Assembly (NCBI GenBank): GCA_018645405.1
Contig: JABGOQ010000166.1
Location: 34,927 to 98,926, forward strand
Reading direction: 5' to 3'
Length of the DNA: 64,000 bases
Source: Anaerolineae bacterium
GTDB lineage: Bacteria > Chloroflexota > Anaerolineae > Anaerolineales > Villigracilaceae
Within the stretch, counting starts at the first letter, position 1. Every line of letters starts with the position of its first letter. A program made the translations under genes and the position numbers. Positions 8,139 through 16,762 of the stretch are shown one piece after another. The notes below the pieces were generated by a model. It did no database searches. It was not told the origin of the DNA and worked only from the letters and a program-made list of their open reading frames with translations.

Positions 8139-8927
8139 ATGTTGAAAATAGACTCTCTCACGGTTGCTTATGATGACAAAGTTGTTTTGCAGAATGTGTC
8201 TTTTGATGTGCAACCTGGAGAAATCCTTGCCTTGATCGGCCCAAACGGAACAGGAAAATCAACTTTGATTCGTGCCCTTAGCGGAGTTGTGCCAATTGCA
8301 TCTGGACAAGTGTCTATTGATGGACAAAATCTCTCAGAGTTATCTGCCAATCAGCGTGCAAAGATCATGGCTGTCGTTCCTCAAGCGCGTCAACTGGGTG
8401 GTGCCTTTTCTGTAGAGCAGGCGGTTATGATGGGGCGCACTCCTTACCTGAATTGGATAGGGCAAGAAAGTGAATCGGACAAGGCTGTAGTCAGGTTGGC
8501 ATTGGAACAAACGAATCTGACAGGATTTGCAGACAGGCAAATCGCTCAGCTTTCTGGGGGCGAGCAGCAGCGTGTTTTGCTGGCTCGTGCTTTGTCTCAA
8601 TCCACGCCAGTATTATTATTGGATGAGCCTACAAATCATCTCGATTTGCAACATCAGACTAATTTATTATCTATCGTCAAAAGATTGGCTAAAGAAAAAG
8701 AGTTAATTGTGATCGTAGCGATGCACGATCTTAATTTAGTTTCCTTCTTTGCAGATAAAGTCGCTCTGCTGGTCAATGGAGAATTAAGGGGCTTAGGCAC
8801 GCCAGAGAAGGTTATGCAGAAGGATGCTATCAGTGCTGCCTATCAAACACCTGTTGAAATTATTCAGCATCCCGTTACAGGTGCACCGATTATCTTCCCG
8901 CAAGGGATATTGGAACAATCAGAATAG
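8139..8927 (+). CDS. btuD: Cobalamin ABC transporter ATPase
   Basis: This 262-residue ABC ATPase has Walker A GPNGTGKST, signature LSGGEQQRVLLARAL, Walker B PVLLLDEPTNHLD and the switch His in VAMHDLN. It belongs to the FecE/BtuD/HmuV group and drives import through BtuC. It starts two bases after btuC stops. The run of about 35 residues after the core (PVEIIQHPVTGAPIIFP) is usual in this group. Assignment to corrinoid transport rests on the riboswitch and cob neighbours. Confidence 0.92.
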   Translation: MLKIDSLTVAYDDKVVLQNVSFDVQPGEILALIGPNGTGKSTLIRALSGVVPIASGQVSIDGQNLSELSANQRAKIMAVVPQARQLGGAFSVEQAVMMGRTPYLNWIGQESESDKAVVRLALEQTNLTGFADRQIAQLSGGEQQRVLLARALSQSTPVLLLDEPTNHLDLQHQTNLLSIVKRLAKEKELIVIVAMHDLNLVSFFADKVALLVNGELRGLGTPEKVMQKDAISAAYQTPVEIIQHPVTGAPIIFPQGILEQSE

Positions 8928-8937
8928 CGAGGCTTAA

Positions 8938-9471
8938 ATGGCAAAAAAGAAAAAAGGCTTGATTATCGTCAATACAGGAAAGGGAAAGGGGAAATCCACT
9001 GCTGCTTTTGGTGTAGTCTTGCGCGCTTGGGGCCGCGGATTACAAATTTGCGTTATTCAATTCATTAAATCAGAAAAGGGTAAATGGGGTGAAGTAAAAG
9101 CTGCCCAAAAGCTGGGCATTGATTGGCTCTCTACCGGAGATGGTTTCACCTGGCGGTCAAAGGATATGGATGAAACGATTGCCCGCGCACAATATGGTTG
9201 GAAAATGGCTCAAGAAAAAATCACCAGCGGAAAATATGATTTGGTCGTTCTTGATGAGTTTACCTATCTCTTAGACTTTGAATGGTTGGATGTAAATGAA
9301 GCTATCAGCTGGCTAGAAGAGAATAAGCCGCCTATGCAACATATCATTATCACAGGAAGAAATGCACCGCAGGAATTGATAGGTTATGCTGATCTGGTAA
9401 CAGAAATGAAAGAGATCAAGCATCCTTATAAAGAACAAGAAATTTCTGCACAACCGGGGATTGAATTTTAG
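8938..9471 (+). CDS. cobO: Cob(I)yrinic acid a,c-diamide adenosyltransferase
   Basis: This 177-residue enzyme of the CobA/BtuR/CobO family attaches 5'-deoxyadenosine from ATP to Co(I) corrinoids in the cytoplasm. It has an N-terminal P-loop [14 protein letters not shown] and the conserved continuation [32 protein letters not shown] is the Walker-B-like segment, and the late [10 protein letters not shown] is family-typical. It starts ten bases after btuD. It would adenosylate both imported corrinoids and biosynthetic intermediates before amidation by CobQ. Confidence 0.95.
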   Translation: MAKKKKGLIIVNTGKGKGKSTAAFGVVLRAWGRGLQICVIQFIKSEKGKWGEVKAAQKLGIDWLSTGDGFTWRSKDMDETIARAQYGWKMAQEKITSGKYDLVVLDEFTYLLDFEWLDVNEAISWLEENKPPMQHIIITGRNAPQELIGYADLVTEMKEIKHPYKEQEISAQPGIEF

Positions 9472-9493
9472 TTATCCAAATATCGGAGGAATC

Positions 9494-10543
9494 ATGCTGC
9501 AAGATATCGTCACAAAAATCAAGGGGCTGGATGAAGCTGCTATGGCGGCAGCAAGAACACGTCAAGGGACGCTTACCAAACCGCCCGGTAGCTTGGGACG
9601 ACTGGAAGAACTATCCATCCAATTAGCAGGGATAATGGGCAAAGAAATCCCGGAAATCAAAGATAAAGTTATTATCACGATGGCTGGGGATCACGGCGTG
9701 GTTGCTGAAGGCGTGAGTGCTTTTCCGCAAGAAGTTACCCCGCAGATGGTGATGAATTTTTTATATGAAGGTGCGGCGATTAACGTTTTGGCAAAGCATG
9801 TTGGCGCACGCATTACTATCGTAGATATAGGCGTTGCCACTGAAATGGAAACACACCCAGACTTGATAAATAAAAAAGTTGCGCTTGGCACAAAAAATAT
9901 GACTAAAGGCCCTGCCATGACTCGCGTAGAAGCCGAACAAGCCATTATGGCGGGCGTAGAAGTTGTTGAAGCCGAAATCGCAAAAGGCCTGGACATCGTT
10001 GGCACAGGCGATATGGGCATCGGCAATACCACGCCCTCTGCCGCCATTGCCGCGGTGCTGACAGATATTGAGCCAGCAAAGCTCGCCGGACGTGGCACAG
10101 GCGTGGACGATGAAGGTTTGAAGCGAAAAATTGATGCCATCGAGCGCGCCTTAGAAGTTAACGAACCCGACGCCAAAGACGGCCTTGATGTCCTCAGCAA
10201 AGTCGGTGGTTTTGAGATTGCTGGGCTGGTCGGTGTAATTCTCGGTGCAGCAGCAAATCGCAAACCAGTTATGGTAGATGGCTTTATCTCCACTGCCGCG
10301 GCAATGATCGCTGTTGCCATTGCGCCCAATGCCCAACCCTATCTGATTTCCGCGCACCGCTCTCAAGAATATGGTCATAGCCAAATGCTTGAATGGCTGA
10401 AACTAAAACCCCTCGTAGATCTTGATTTTCGTCTCGGTGAAGGCACTGGTGCCGCACTAGGCATCTCTTTCGCCGAAGCTGCTTGCAAAATTTTGGCAGA
10501 GATGGCAACCTTTGCAGAAGCGGGCGTTTCAGACAAAGAATAA
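9494..10543 (+). CDS. cobT: Nicotinate-nucleotide--dimethylbenzimidazole phosphoribosyltransferase
   Basis: This 349-residue enzyme moves phosphoribose from nicotinate mononucleotide to the lower-ligand base, giving alpha-ribazole phosphate. ATG 9494 is preceded by CGGAGGA (9484-9490). The TTG at 9461 that opens the same frame overlaps cobO and is rejected. Landmarks are LTKPPGSLGRLEELS near the N terminus, MAGDHGVVAEGVSAFPQEVT, GTGDMGIGNTTPSAAI, and RLGEGTGAALG, which holds the catalytic Glu. Length is normal. Its stop overlaps the cobS start by one base (TAATG). Confidence 0.96.
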   Translation: MLQDIVTKIKGLDEAAMAAARTRQGTLTKPPGSLGRLEELSIQLAGIMGKEIPEIKDKVIITMAGDHGVVAEGVSAFPQEVTPQMVMNFLYEGAAINVLAKHVGARITIVDIGVATEMETHPDLINKKVALGTKNMTKGPAMTRVEAEQAIMAGVEVVEAEIAKGLDIVGTGDMGIGNTTPSAAIAAVLTDIEPAKLAGRGTGVDDEGLKRKIDAIERALEVNEPDAKDGLDVLSKVGGFEIAGLVGVILGAAANRKPVMVDGFISTAAAMIAVAIAPNAQPYLISAHRSQEYGHSQMLEWLKLKPLVDLDFRLGEGTGAALGISFAEAACKILAEMATFAEAGVSDKE

Positions 10544-11277
10544 TGATTTCTCTAATTGCCGCCTTTCAATTTCTCACTATCATTCCCACCATCATCAAGC
10601 GCCCCTTCACCTCGCAGGAGATGGGGCGTGCCGTTGGCTGGTTTCCAATGGTTGGTTTGGCATTGGGCGGAATTCTTTACGTGGTTAATGCCTTGGCGCA
10701 AAAAACTTTTTCCATTGAAATCACCGCCGCGTTGACCATCATGGCATGGGTTTTCTTCACGCGTGCTTTTCATTTGGATGGATTGATGGACACCTGCGAC
10801 GGCCTTTTTGGAGGATTCACAACTGAACGTCGTTTGGAAATTATGCGGGATTCTCGAATGGGCGCCTTCGGTGTTGCCTCAGGGATTTTGGTCTTGTTGC
10901 TCAAATACACCGCTCTCATTTCCGTCCCCGCCCATGACCTTATGCCTGCTCTCGTTATGGCAACAGTTATCGGGCGTTGGACATCTCCGCTGGTCATCGT
11001 CGCCTTTCCATATGCGCGGGAGAAGGGAATGGGGAGCGCCATGAAAGAGAATGCCCGCTTCCCACAGCTTATTTTAGCGACCACCATTGCCGCATTAATA
11101 GCTTGGTTTCTTGCGCAAACATTTGGCATTCTTCTGATGCTTCTCTCTGCCTTCTTCGCCTTTTTGATTTCTCTCTACATAATACGATTATTATCTGGCC
11201 TTACTGGCGATAATTACGGCACACTAACCGAAATTACAGAAACACTGATCCTGTTAGCTTTTGCAGTCGAGTTATAG
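10543..11277 (+). CDS. cobS: Adenosylcobinamide-GDP ribazoletransferase (cobalamin synthase)
   Basis: This 244-residue integral membrane protein joins adenosylcobinamide-GDP to alpha-ribazole(-P), closing the nucleotide loop. The start at 10543 overlaps the cobT stop by one base. The N-terminal AFQFLTIIPT, the VGWFPMVGLALGG helix and the metal-binding AFHLDGLMDTCDGLFGG (about residues 66-82) are hallmarks. RDSRMGAFG and LTGDNYGTLTEI near the C terminus also match. Five to six membrane helices are visible. Confidence 0.95.
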   Translation: MISLIAAFQFLTIIPTIIKRPFTSQEMGRAVGWFPMVGLALGGILYVVNALAQKTFSIEITAALTIMAWVFFTRAFHLDGLMDTCDGLFGGFTTERRLEIMRDSRMGAFGVASGILVLLLKYTALISVPAHDLMPALVMATVIGRWTSPLVIVAFPYAREKGMGSAMKENARFPQLILATTIAALIAWFLAQTFGILLMLLSAFFAFLISLYIIRLLSGLTGDNYGTLTEITETLILLAFAVEL

Positions 11278-11351
11278 GATATTGTTTTTTACTAAAATTC
11301 GCGTAGCCACAAAGAACAAGAAACAAATAATCAACTGAAAGAGATTCTAAA

Positions 11352-12857
11352 ATGAAAGCTAAAACCCTAATGATCGTAGGCTCTAGCTCCTCAGCGGGCA
11401 AAAGCCTCCTCGTCACCGCCCTCTGTCATTATTACGCCCAGTGTGGCGTCAAGGTCGCCCCTTTTAAAGCCCAAAATATGTCCAATAACGCTGCTGTCTG
11501 CCCTAATGGGAGCGAAATTGGGCGTGCCCAAGCTGTGCAGGCAATTGCGGCTGGGCTTGAACCAGAAGTTCAAATGAACCCTATTCTCATCAAGCCCGAA
11601 GCTGATTCCCGCGCTCAAGTTATTCTGATGGGGCGTGCCTGGCAGACTCTTGATGCTCGTGATTATTATCCACGCAAAGATGAGCTTTGGCGGCACGTTA
11701 CAGAATCGCTCGATTATTTGCGTGAAAAATATGAGTTGGTCATCATCGAGGGAGCGGGCAGCCCTGCCGAGCTAAATCTCCAAGCCAGCGATATTGTCAA
11801 CATGGCTGTTGCAAAATACGCTCAGTCGCCAACCCTTTTGGTGGGGGATATTGACCGTGGCGGCATTTTTGCCCAGCTTCTCGGCACTTATTGGCTTCTC
11901 CCCGAAGAGGAGCAAAATTTGATTGCGGGATTCATCGTCAATAAATTTCGTGGGGATATTACGCTTTTTGAAGATGGAATTGAAATTTTGGAGGAGCGGA
12001 GCAGCATCCCTGTTTTGGGCATGCTTCCGTACATCAAGAATCTATACATCCCCGAAGAAGATGCCGTTTCCCTTGAAACCCCCAGCATGATTTCTTCATC
12101 CCTTTCTGCCGCGCAGATAGATATCGCCATTATTCATTTGCCCCGTATCGCGAACTTTGACGATTTTGACCCCTTAGATGCAGAAAATGGTGTATCTGTC
12201 CGCTATGTTGATTCTCTTAAAAAATTTGGAGAACCAGATATAGTCATTATCCCCGGCACCAAAAGCACCGCCCAAGATTGGGCATGGATTCGCAAAATGG
12301 GTTTGGACCGCGCTATTCAAAACCATGCCAAAAAAGGCGGCGCACTGGTTGGCATTTGCGGTGGCTACCAAATGCTCGGAGAGAGTATTTCAGACCCTTT
12401 GCAAGTTGAATCTTCAACACTAGAAATAGATGGATTAAACCTTCTCCCCATAAAAACAACATTTATCGCCAAGAAAGATACACATCAAGCAGCTGTGAAA
12501 ATATCAAATGGAAAAACTTGGCTAAAAAGACTAGAAAATCAAAAGCTACGCGGCTATGAAATCCACATGGGACGCACAGAGAGCAAAAGTCACTTTTTAG
12601 AAATTATTGAACGAAATGGTAAAAAAGTGAGTGTTATAGACGGCGCAATCAGCGAAGATGGCAAAATTTGGGGATGCTACATCCACGGCATTTTTGACAA
12701 TGAAAATTTCCGCCATGCTTGGCTTACAAGTTTGGGCTGGAGTGAAACACAGGCTGGAAAAGATGACCTTTTCCAAGAATCACTATCGCGTTTGGAAAAT
12801 AGCCTTGAAGAATCCCTTAATATGGATTTGTTGGAGAAAATAATATGGGAAGATTAA
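11352..12857 (+). CDS. cobQ: Cobyric acid synthase
   Basis: This 501-residue glutamine amidotransferase amidates the b, d, e and g side chains of adenosylcobyrinic a,c-diamide. The N-terminal part is a dethiobiotin-synthetase-like ATPase (GSSSSAGKSLLVTALC, FKAQNMSNNA, VIIEGAGSPAELNL, GDIDRGGIFAQL). The C-terminal part is a class I amidotransferase with the nucleophile Cys in GICGGYQMLGE (about residue 340) and a late His in YIHGIFDN. Length is normal. It follows cobS after 74 bases and overlaps cobU by 13 bases. Confidence 0.96.
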   Translation: MKAKTLMIVGSSSSAGKSLLVTALCHYYAQCGVKVAPFKAQNMSNNAAVCPNGSEIGRAQAVQAIAAGLEPEVQMNPILIKPEADSRAQVILMGRAWQTLDARDYYPRKDELWRHVTESLDYLREKYELVIIEGAGSPAELNLQASDIVNMAVAKYAQSPTLLVGDIDRGGIFAQLLGTYWLLPEEEQNLIAGFIVNKFRGDITLFEDGIEILEERSSIPVLGMLPYIKNLYIPEEDAVSLETPSMISSSLSAAQIDIAIIHLPRIANFDDFDPLDAENGVSVRYVDSLKKFGEPDIVIIPGTKSTAQDWAWIRKMGLDRAIQNHAKKGGALVGICGGYQMLGESISDPLQVESSTLEIDGLNLLPIKTTFIAKKDTHQAAVKISNGKTWLKRLENQKLRGYEIHMGRTESKSHFLEIIERNGKKVSVIDGAISEDGKIWGCYIHGIFDNENFRHAWLTSLGWSETQAGKDDLFQESLSRLENSLEESLNMDLLEKIIWED

Positions 12858-13399
12858 CCTTATTCCTGGGCGGAGCACGAAGCGGAAAAAGTTCCCTTGC
12901 TGAAAAACGAGCATCTGAAATTGGGGGAGATTCTGTGCTTTATCTTGCGACGTCAGAAGTAAAAGATGAAGAGATGCGAGATCGTGTAGAAAAACATCGT
13001 GCATCTCGCCCCTCTGCCTGGGTAACAATTGAAGCTCCGCGTAATATTGCGCGATCTCTTGGCAAGGGAAGAAATGAAGAGCGCGTTATCCTGATAGATT
13101 GTATAACCTTCCTTGTATCCAATCTGCTGTTGGAAGCAGGAGGCGGCGAGGATGATAACCCCTTTGATGAGCAGATCGAAGCTGTCATTCTCGCAGAGAT
13201 CGAAGCACTGCTGGAATATATTGTCAAAACGGATGCTGATTTTCTGCTTGTCTCAAATGAAGTCGGGATGGGGCTTGTCCCGCCTTATGCATTGGGGCGG
13301 GCGTATAGAGATTTGTTAGGGCGGGCAAATCAAGTTTTAGCTGCCGCGGCAGATGACGTCTTTTTCCTCGTGGCGGGGGTTTCAATGCAGATGAAGTGA
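12845..13399 (+). CDS. cobU: Adenosylcobinamide kinase / adenosylcobinamide-phosphate guanylyltransferase
   Basis: This 184-residue bifunctional enzyme phosphorylates adenosylcobinamide and then adds GMP from GTP. The P-loop is GGARSGKSSLAEKRA. Next comes HRASRPSAWVTIEAP, which holds the family His that accepts GMP. VILIDCITFLVSNLLLE is the Walker-B region, and VSNEVGMGLVPPYALGRAYR is the family signature. The start overlaps the end of cobQ by 13 bases, so coupling is likely. It closes the B12 operon; two stem-loops follow. Confidence 0.95.
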   Translation: MGRLTLFLGGARSGKSSLAEKRASEIGGDSVLYLATSEVKDEEMRDRVEKHRASRPSAWVTIEAPRNIARSLGKGRNEERVILIDCITFLVSNLLLEAGGGEDDNPFDEQIEAVILAEIEALLEYIVKTDADFLLVSNEVGMGLVPPYALGRAYRDLLGRANQVLAAAADDVFFLVAGVSMQMK

Positions 13400-13406
13400 A
13401 TGGGAG

Positions 13407-13446
13407 CGATGTGCATTGTATCTTCTTTTGGATGCGTTGCACATCG
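13407..13446 (+). terminator. Stem-loop after cobU
   Basis: CGATGTGCA (13407-13415) pairs perfectly with TGCACATCG (13438-13446) around a 22-base T-rich loop. It lies just past the cobU stop. There is no T-run, so it is perhaps the first part of a two-hairpin transcript end. Confidence 0.5.
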
Positions 13447-13449
13447 GGC

Positions 13450-13487
13450 AAATTATCTGCAACACACTTTGAAAGTGCAGATAATTT
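13450..13487. terminator. Second stem-loop between converging genes
   Basis: The 12-base arms AAATTATCTGCA (13450-13461) and TGCAGATAATTT (13476-13487) are perfectly complementary. The stem sits between cobU (+) and the HD-domain gene (-), overlapping the stop codon of the latter. It may end both transcripts. Confidence 0.6.
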
Positions 13488-14043
13488 ATCCAGCCAACCC
13501 CAATTCAGGTGCAACACGGCGCATAGCTTCAATCACATTGCCGACATGCTCCCAAAGTTCAACATCAAAATCTTCAGCACCGCGTTCCATTTCTTCGCGG
13601 TTGGCTCCGGCAGCAAAATGCTTGTTTTTCCATTTTTTCTTCACAGATTTCACTTTCAAATCTATGAGTGAGCGCGAAGGGCGTACTAGTGCAGTCGCGG
13701 TAATGAGACCCGTGATCTCGTCACAGGCGAAGAGTGCTTTCTCCATAAGGGAATCACGTGGAATTCCGGTGTGATCCGCATGGCTGAGGATAGCGCGGAC
13801 GATGACTTCCGGCACACCACGTTCACGCAAGATGGGCGCACCTTTGACGGGGTGTCCTTCCAGTGTGGGGTGAATTTCCCAATCAAAATCGTGCAAAAGC
13901 CCGACCACACCCCAGAGCTCTACATCTTCCCCTAATTTTTCAGCATAAAAACGCATGGTGGCTTCAACAGCGAGCATATGTTTGACTAAATTTTCGTTCT
14001 TTATAAATTCTCGTACGATGGTGAGAGCTTCAGAGCGTTGCAT
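13486..14043 (-). CDS. HD-domain protein
   Basis: This 185-residue soluble protein is of the small HDIG/HD type. The metal motif is VGLLHDFDWE (HD pair, about residue 50). An upstream His sits in LVKHMLAVEATM, and further His/Asp are in GHPVKGAP and ILSHADHTG. The start at 14043 is supported by CGGAGGAATA directly before it. The open frame extends 36 codons further into the upstream gene but lacks a start signal. Members hydrolyse phosphate esters, often of nucleotides; the substrate is unknown. Its start overlaps the stop of the DUF218 gene by one base. Confidence 0.85.
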   Translation of the reverse strand: MQRSEALTIVREFIKNENLVKHMLAVEATMRFYAEKLGEDVELWGVVGLLHDFDWEIHPTLEGHPVKGAPILRERGVPEVIVRAILSHADHTGIPRDSLMEKALFACDEITGLITATALVRPSRSLIDLKVKSVKKKWKNKHFAAGANREEMERGAEDFDVELWEHVGNVIEAMRRVAPELGLAG

Positions 14044-14729
14044 TATTCCTCCGTAAAAATCGGTTCGAATTCGCCCAATACGGGGAAAGGGCGTGTGACG
14101 TATAAATCCCAAAACGCGGTTAAGGTAGCGAGTGTTTCGCGGGTATTCCAAAAGAAACGTGAGCGTTTGAGATAGGTGCGTCTGTCACCGTTGATGCCGG
14201 TGCTTTCTACGCCGAGCGCATCGCAGATATAGAGGGCGCGCGAAAGGTGAAATTCTTGGGTGACGAGTATAGCAGAATCTAAGCCGAAAATTTCTTTGGC
14301 ACGATAGCAGGTATCGTAAGTGCGTCTACCTGCAAAGTCAAGCACAATGTCATTTTCTGGGACGCCTAACTCGATAGCATAGTTTTTCATAGCAGTCGGT
14401 TCATCATAATCTGCAAAGCGATTATCGCCGCTCATTAGCAATTTCTCTACTTTCCCTGCAAAATATAATTCTGCCCCAGCTTGGATGCGATCTCTTAAGA
14501 CAGGAGTCGGTGTGCCATCTCTCCATAAGCCTGCACCGAAGACAATGGCAGCGCGTTCTGCTGGGATGTCGTCTATTTCATAAACGCGCCCTTTGCTGTG
14601 AATGGCGGTAGTGAGACGCGCGATGATGAGCAGAGTCGCGCCACTGATAGCAAGAATGAATAGGAGTTTGATGAGCATGATAAGAATACGTTTTATATAG
14701 GTGAATATTTTCTTGATTATATTTAACAT
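14043..14729 (-). CDS. DUF218 (SanA/YdcF-like) membrane-anchored protein
   Basis: This 228-residue protein has one N-terminal membrane helix (about residues 14-40) and a periplasmic-side DUF218 domain. Family segments are AAIVFGAGLWRDGTPTPVL, LLMSGDNRFADYDEP, and AILVTQEFHLSRALYIC. SanA and YdcF relatives are linked to envelope barrier function and possibly S-adenosylmethionine or nucleotide binding, but the reaction is unsettled. It is co-transcribed with the HD protein (one-base overlap). Confidence 0.85.
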   Translation of the reverse strand: MLNIIKKIFTYIKRILIMLIKLLFILAISGATLLIIARLTTAIHSKGRVYEIDDIPAERAAIVFGAGLWRDGTPTPVLRDRIQAGAELYFAGKVEKLLMSGDNRFADYDEPTAMKNYAIELGVPENDIVLDFAGRRTYDTCYRAKEIFGLDSAILVTQEFHLSRALYICDALGVESTGINGDRRTYLKRSRFFWNTRETLATLTAFWDLYVTRPFPVLGEFEPIFTEE

Positions 14730-14809
14730 TGCGGCATTTTACCACTTAGCCCCCTCTCAGTCTCCCCCAAAAGAGAGAATGGTGCTGGCGAATTTAGTGA
14801 GGGAAATGT

Positions 14810-14877
14810 TCACGCCAAGAAGATGTTGATTAGTGGCAAGCAAGTTGAAATCACGCGCGACGCGGTTTTTCATCCTA
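14810..14877. repeat. Single arm of a dispersed GC-rich repeat
   Basis: About 68 bases closely match 39531-39597. Shared blocks are GCCAAGA, TTGAT, GGCA-GCAAGTT and the invariant TCACGCGCGACGCGGT (14851-14866). At 39.5 kb the unit exists as an inverted pair; here only one arm remains. It is flanked by ordinary intergenic sequence. Confidence 0.7.
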
Positions 14878-14887
14878 TTAAAAATAA

Positions 14888-14919
14888 AAACGGGCGCATT
14901 TCTAAAAATGCGCCCGTTT
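14888..14919 (-). terminator. Rho-independent terminator of the phn operon
   Basis: A perfect 14-base-pair GC-rich stem, 14888-14901 with 14906-14919, has a four-base loop. Read on the - strand it follows the phnE stop at 14941 and runs into a T-rich tract, matching a terminator for the importer operon. Confidence 0.9.
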
Positions 14920-14940
14920 GAAAATCTGAACCATTCTCTT

Positions 14941-16755
14941 TTAGACGAATTTCTCTCGGATAACAGAGGAAATATAATCCATTGAGGCAACAACTACGGC
15001 GATGGCGAGCATTTGCGCGCTGGCGGCACGATAGTCGAGGAGGTTGATATTTTGGCTGAGAAGGAAGCCGATACCACCGCCACCGACAAAGCCGATGATG
15101 GTGGACATACGCACGTTGATATCCCAGCGGTACATGGTGAATGAGATATAGGGCGGGATAATTTGCGGCACAACGGCGTAGACAATGGTCTGTAATTGAT
15201 TTGCACCAGTTGCCTGTACAGCTTCGATAGGACCAGCCGAGATGCTCTCGACTTGCTCTGAGTAAAGTTTAGCAAGCGCGGCAACTGTGTGCAATGCTAA
15301 AGCCAGAGAGCCTGCGAATGGACCGATCCCGACCCAGATCACGGCGATGATTGCCATCACGAGCGGTTCAACAGAGCGTGTCCCGTTAAGGAAGGTGCGG
15401 GTGATGGTGTAGATGATTAATCCCGTTGGGAGAGGGTTCTTAGCAGTTGTCGTGATAGCTAAGATGAGCCCTAACCCTGCGCCAACTGCGGCTGGAATAT
15501 AGAGGGTCCTGACGGGATTGCCAATTTGATAGAACCACTCTACGCCTGCACCAAACAACGCGAAAATGGCTGCGCCTGCAAGTAAAGCGAGAATGATATT
15601 AATCAACTTGACTTGAGCTGCTGGCATATTATCGCTGATACGCTGGCCGATTTTGCTGAGCATACTCCCTACAAATGCACCAATGAAGATCGCGATGATA
15701 GCAGGCGTTAGCATGACAATAATTTCGCCAAGCTGGAAGACAAAATTAGCCAGGAAGCCAAATATGCCCAGTGGCTCTATCATTGCTGCACCAATAGCTC
15801 GGAAAGAAGCACCAAAAAGGATTAAGAAGGAGATTCCAGAAATGGCGATTCCCAATGTCGTGAAGATTTCTTTTCCACTATTGGTGCTTTCTACAGCTTT
15901 AGCAGATATACTTCCACGCAAAAGAGCATATAGCAAGCCAAAGCTGAGAGCGGCCCCAATAAAAGTGAATAATAAATTCTCGTAGACGGGGTCAAATAAT
16001 CTCATCAACCATTTCGTTATTTGTGAACCAAACCACATCCCAATGAGCCAACCAATGATCGAAAATGCGACGCTGGTCAACGGGCTGGTATTTTCTACCA
16101 TCAAGTTACGCGCGGCGATAAAACTGGTCGGGATCGCGATCAATGTACCTATAGTGGTAGCAAGCAAGGCGATGAAAATGGTCTCGATGATTTTTTCCCA
16201 AGTAGCAATTGCGTTATCCGACCACATTGGTGAACCAACGTTAGTGCGAACTGTAGCGCGGATGGCTTGAGCTTCGGCAACGGGTTGTCTATTGGGTACC
16301 TCGATCTCGTTGATGAAGTAACCGTCTGCGTCTGCTTGGAAATTATCCAATTGCTTTTTAACGGAACTGATGGTGATAAAGTTGAGCGGTCCCTGTGAAT
16401 AAGCAGGCATGTTGAAACCTTCAATTATTATCAACTCATCAGCCTCGCCACAAATTGCGCTGGCGGTGAGATAGGGGGCATCAGTTGCTGCTTCTGGCAT
16501 GGCTGGTGTTTCGCCATCAGGGCAAGGCAGATAGAAGGGAATTTCAACATTTAATTCGTTGGTTTCATATTCGACCAAATCGGGGTGTGCTAAGGCACGC
16601 AAAACACGTGTTAGGGAAGTTTGGCGTATTTCATCACGGGTGGTTCCAAAGTCGACATCGGTGACCTGGAATGCGTAAGCAAAAATGATTAACCCGAGAG
16701 CAACGGCAAGACCAACACTGATTGATTTCTTAAGTGATTTTTTGTTATTATTCAT
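14941..16755 (-). CDS. phnE: PhnE-type ABC permease, greatly enlarged
   Basis: This 604-residue membrane protein is more than twice the usual PhnE length (about 260). Residues 1-180 hold one membrane anchor and a long extracytoplasmic stretch with several Cys. The PhnE core then starts (TWEKIIETIFIALLATTIGT, IPTSFIAARNL). It is interrupted by about 230 residues with extra helices and resumes at TRTFLNGTRSVEPLVMAI. It continues through IGPFAGSLALALHTVAALAK, the EAA-like loop EAVQATGANQLQTIVYAVVP and IGFVGGGGIGFLL. The core motifs are intact, so transport function is likely. Substrate may be phosphonate, phosphite or a phosphate ester; no C-P lyase gene is in the window. Confidence 0.88.
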   Translation of the reverse strand: MNNNKKSLKKSISVGLAVALGLIIFAYAFQVTDVDFGTTRDEIRQTSLTRVLRALAHPDLVEYETNELNVEIPFYLPCPDGETPAMPEAATDAPYLTASAICGEADELIIIEGFNMPAYSQGPLNFITISSVKKQLDNFQADADGYFINEIEVPNRQPVAEAQAIRATVRTNVGSPMWSDNAIATWEKIIETIFIALLATTIGTLIAIPTSFIAARNLMVENTSPLTSVAFSIIGWLIGMWFGSQITKWLMRLFDPVYENLLFTFIGAALSFGLLYALLRGSISAKAVESTNSGKEIFTTLGIAISGISFLILFGASFRAIGAAMIEPLGIFGFLANFVFQLGEIIVMLTPAIIAIFIGAFVGSMLSKIGQRISDNMPAAQVKLINIILALLAGAAIFALFGAGVEWFYQIGNPVRTLYIPAAVGAGLGLILAITTTAKNPLPTGLIIYTITRTFLNGTRSVEPLVMAIIAVIWVGIGPFAGSLALALHTVAALAKLYSEQVESISAGPIEAVQATGANQLQTIVYAVVPQIIPPYISFTMYRWDINVRMSTIIGFVGGGGIGFLLSQNINLLDYRAASAQMLAIAVVVASMDYISSVIREKFV

Positions 16756-16762
16756 TTTTTAC

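Noticed and set aside
9691..10329. 212-codon open frame antisense to cobT
   Set aside because: It mirrors the strongly conserved cobT, has no ribosome-binding site, and its composition is that of a shadow frame.
13396..13774. Two + strand frames across the cobU/HD-gene junction
   Set aside because: They overlap the conserved HD gene and two stem-loops; no supporting signals.
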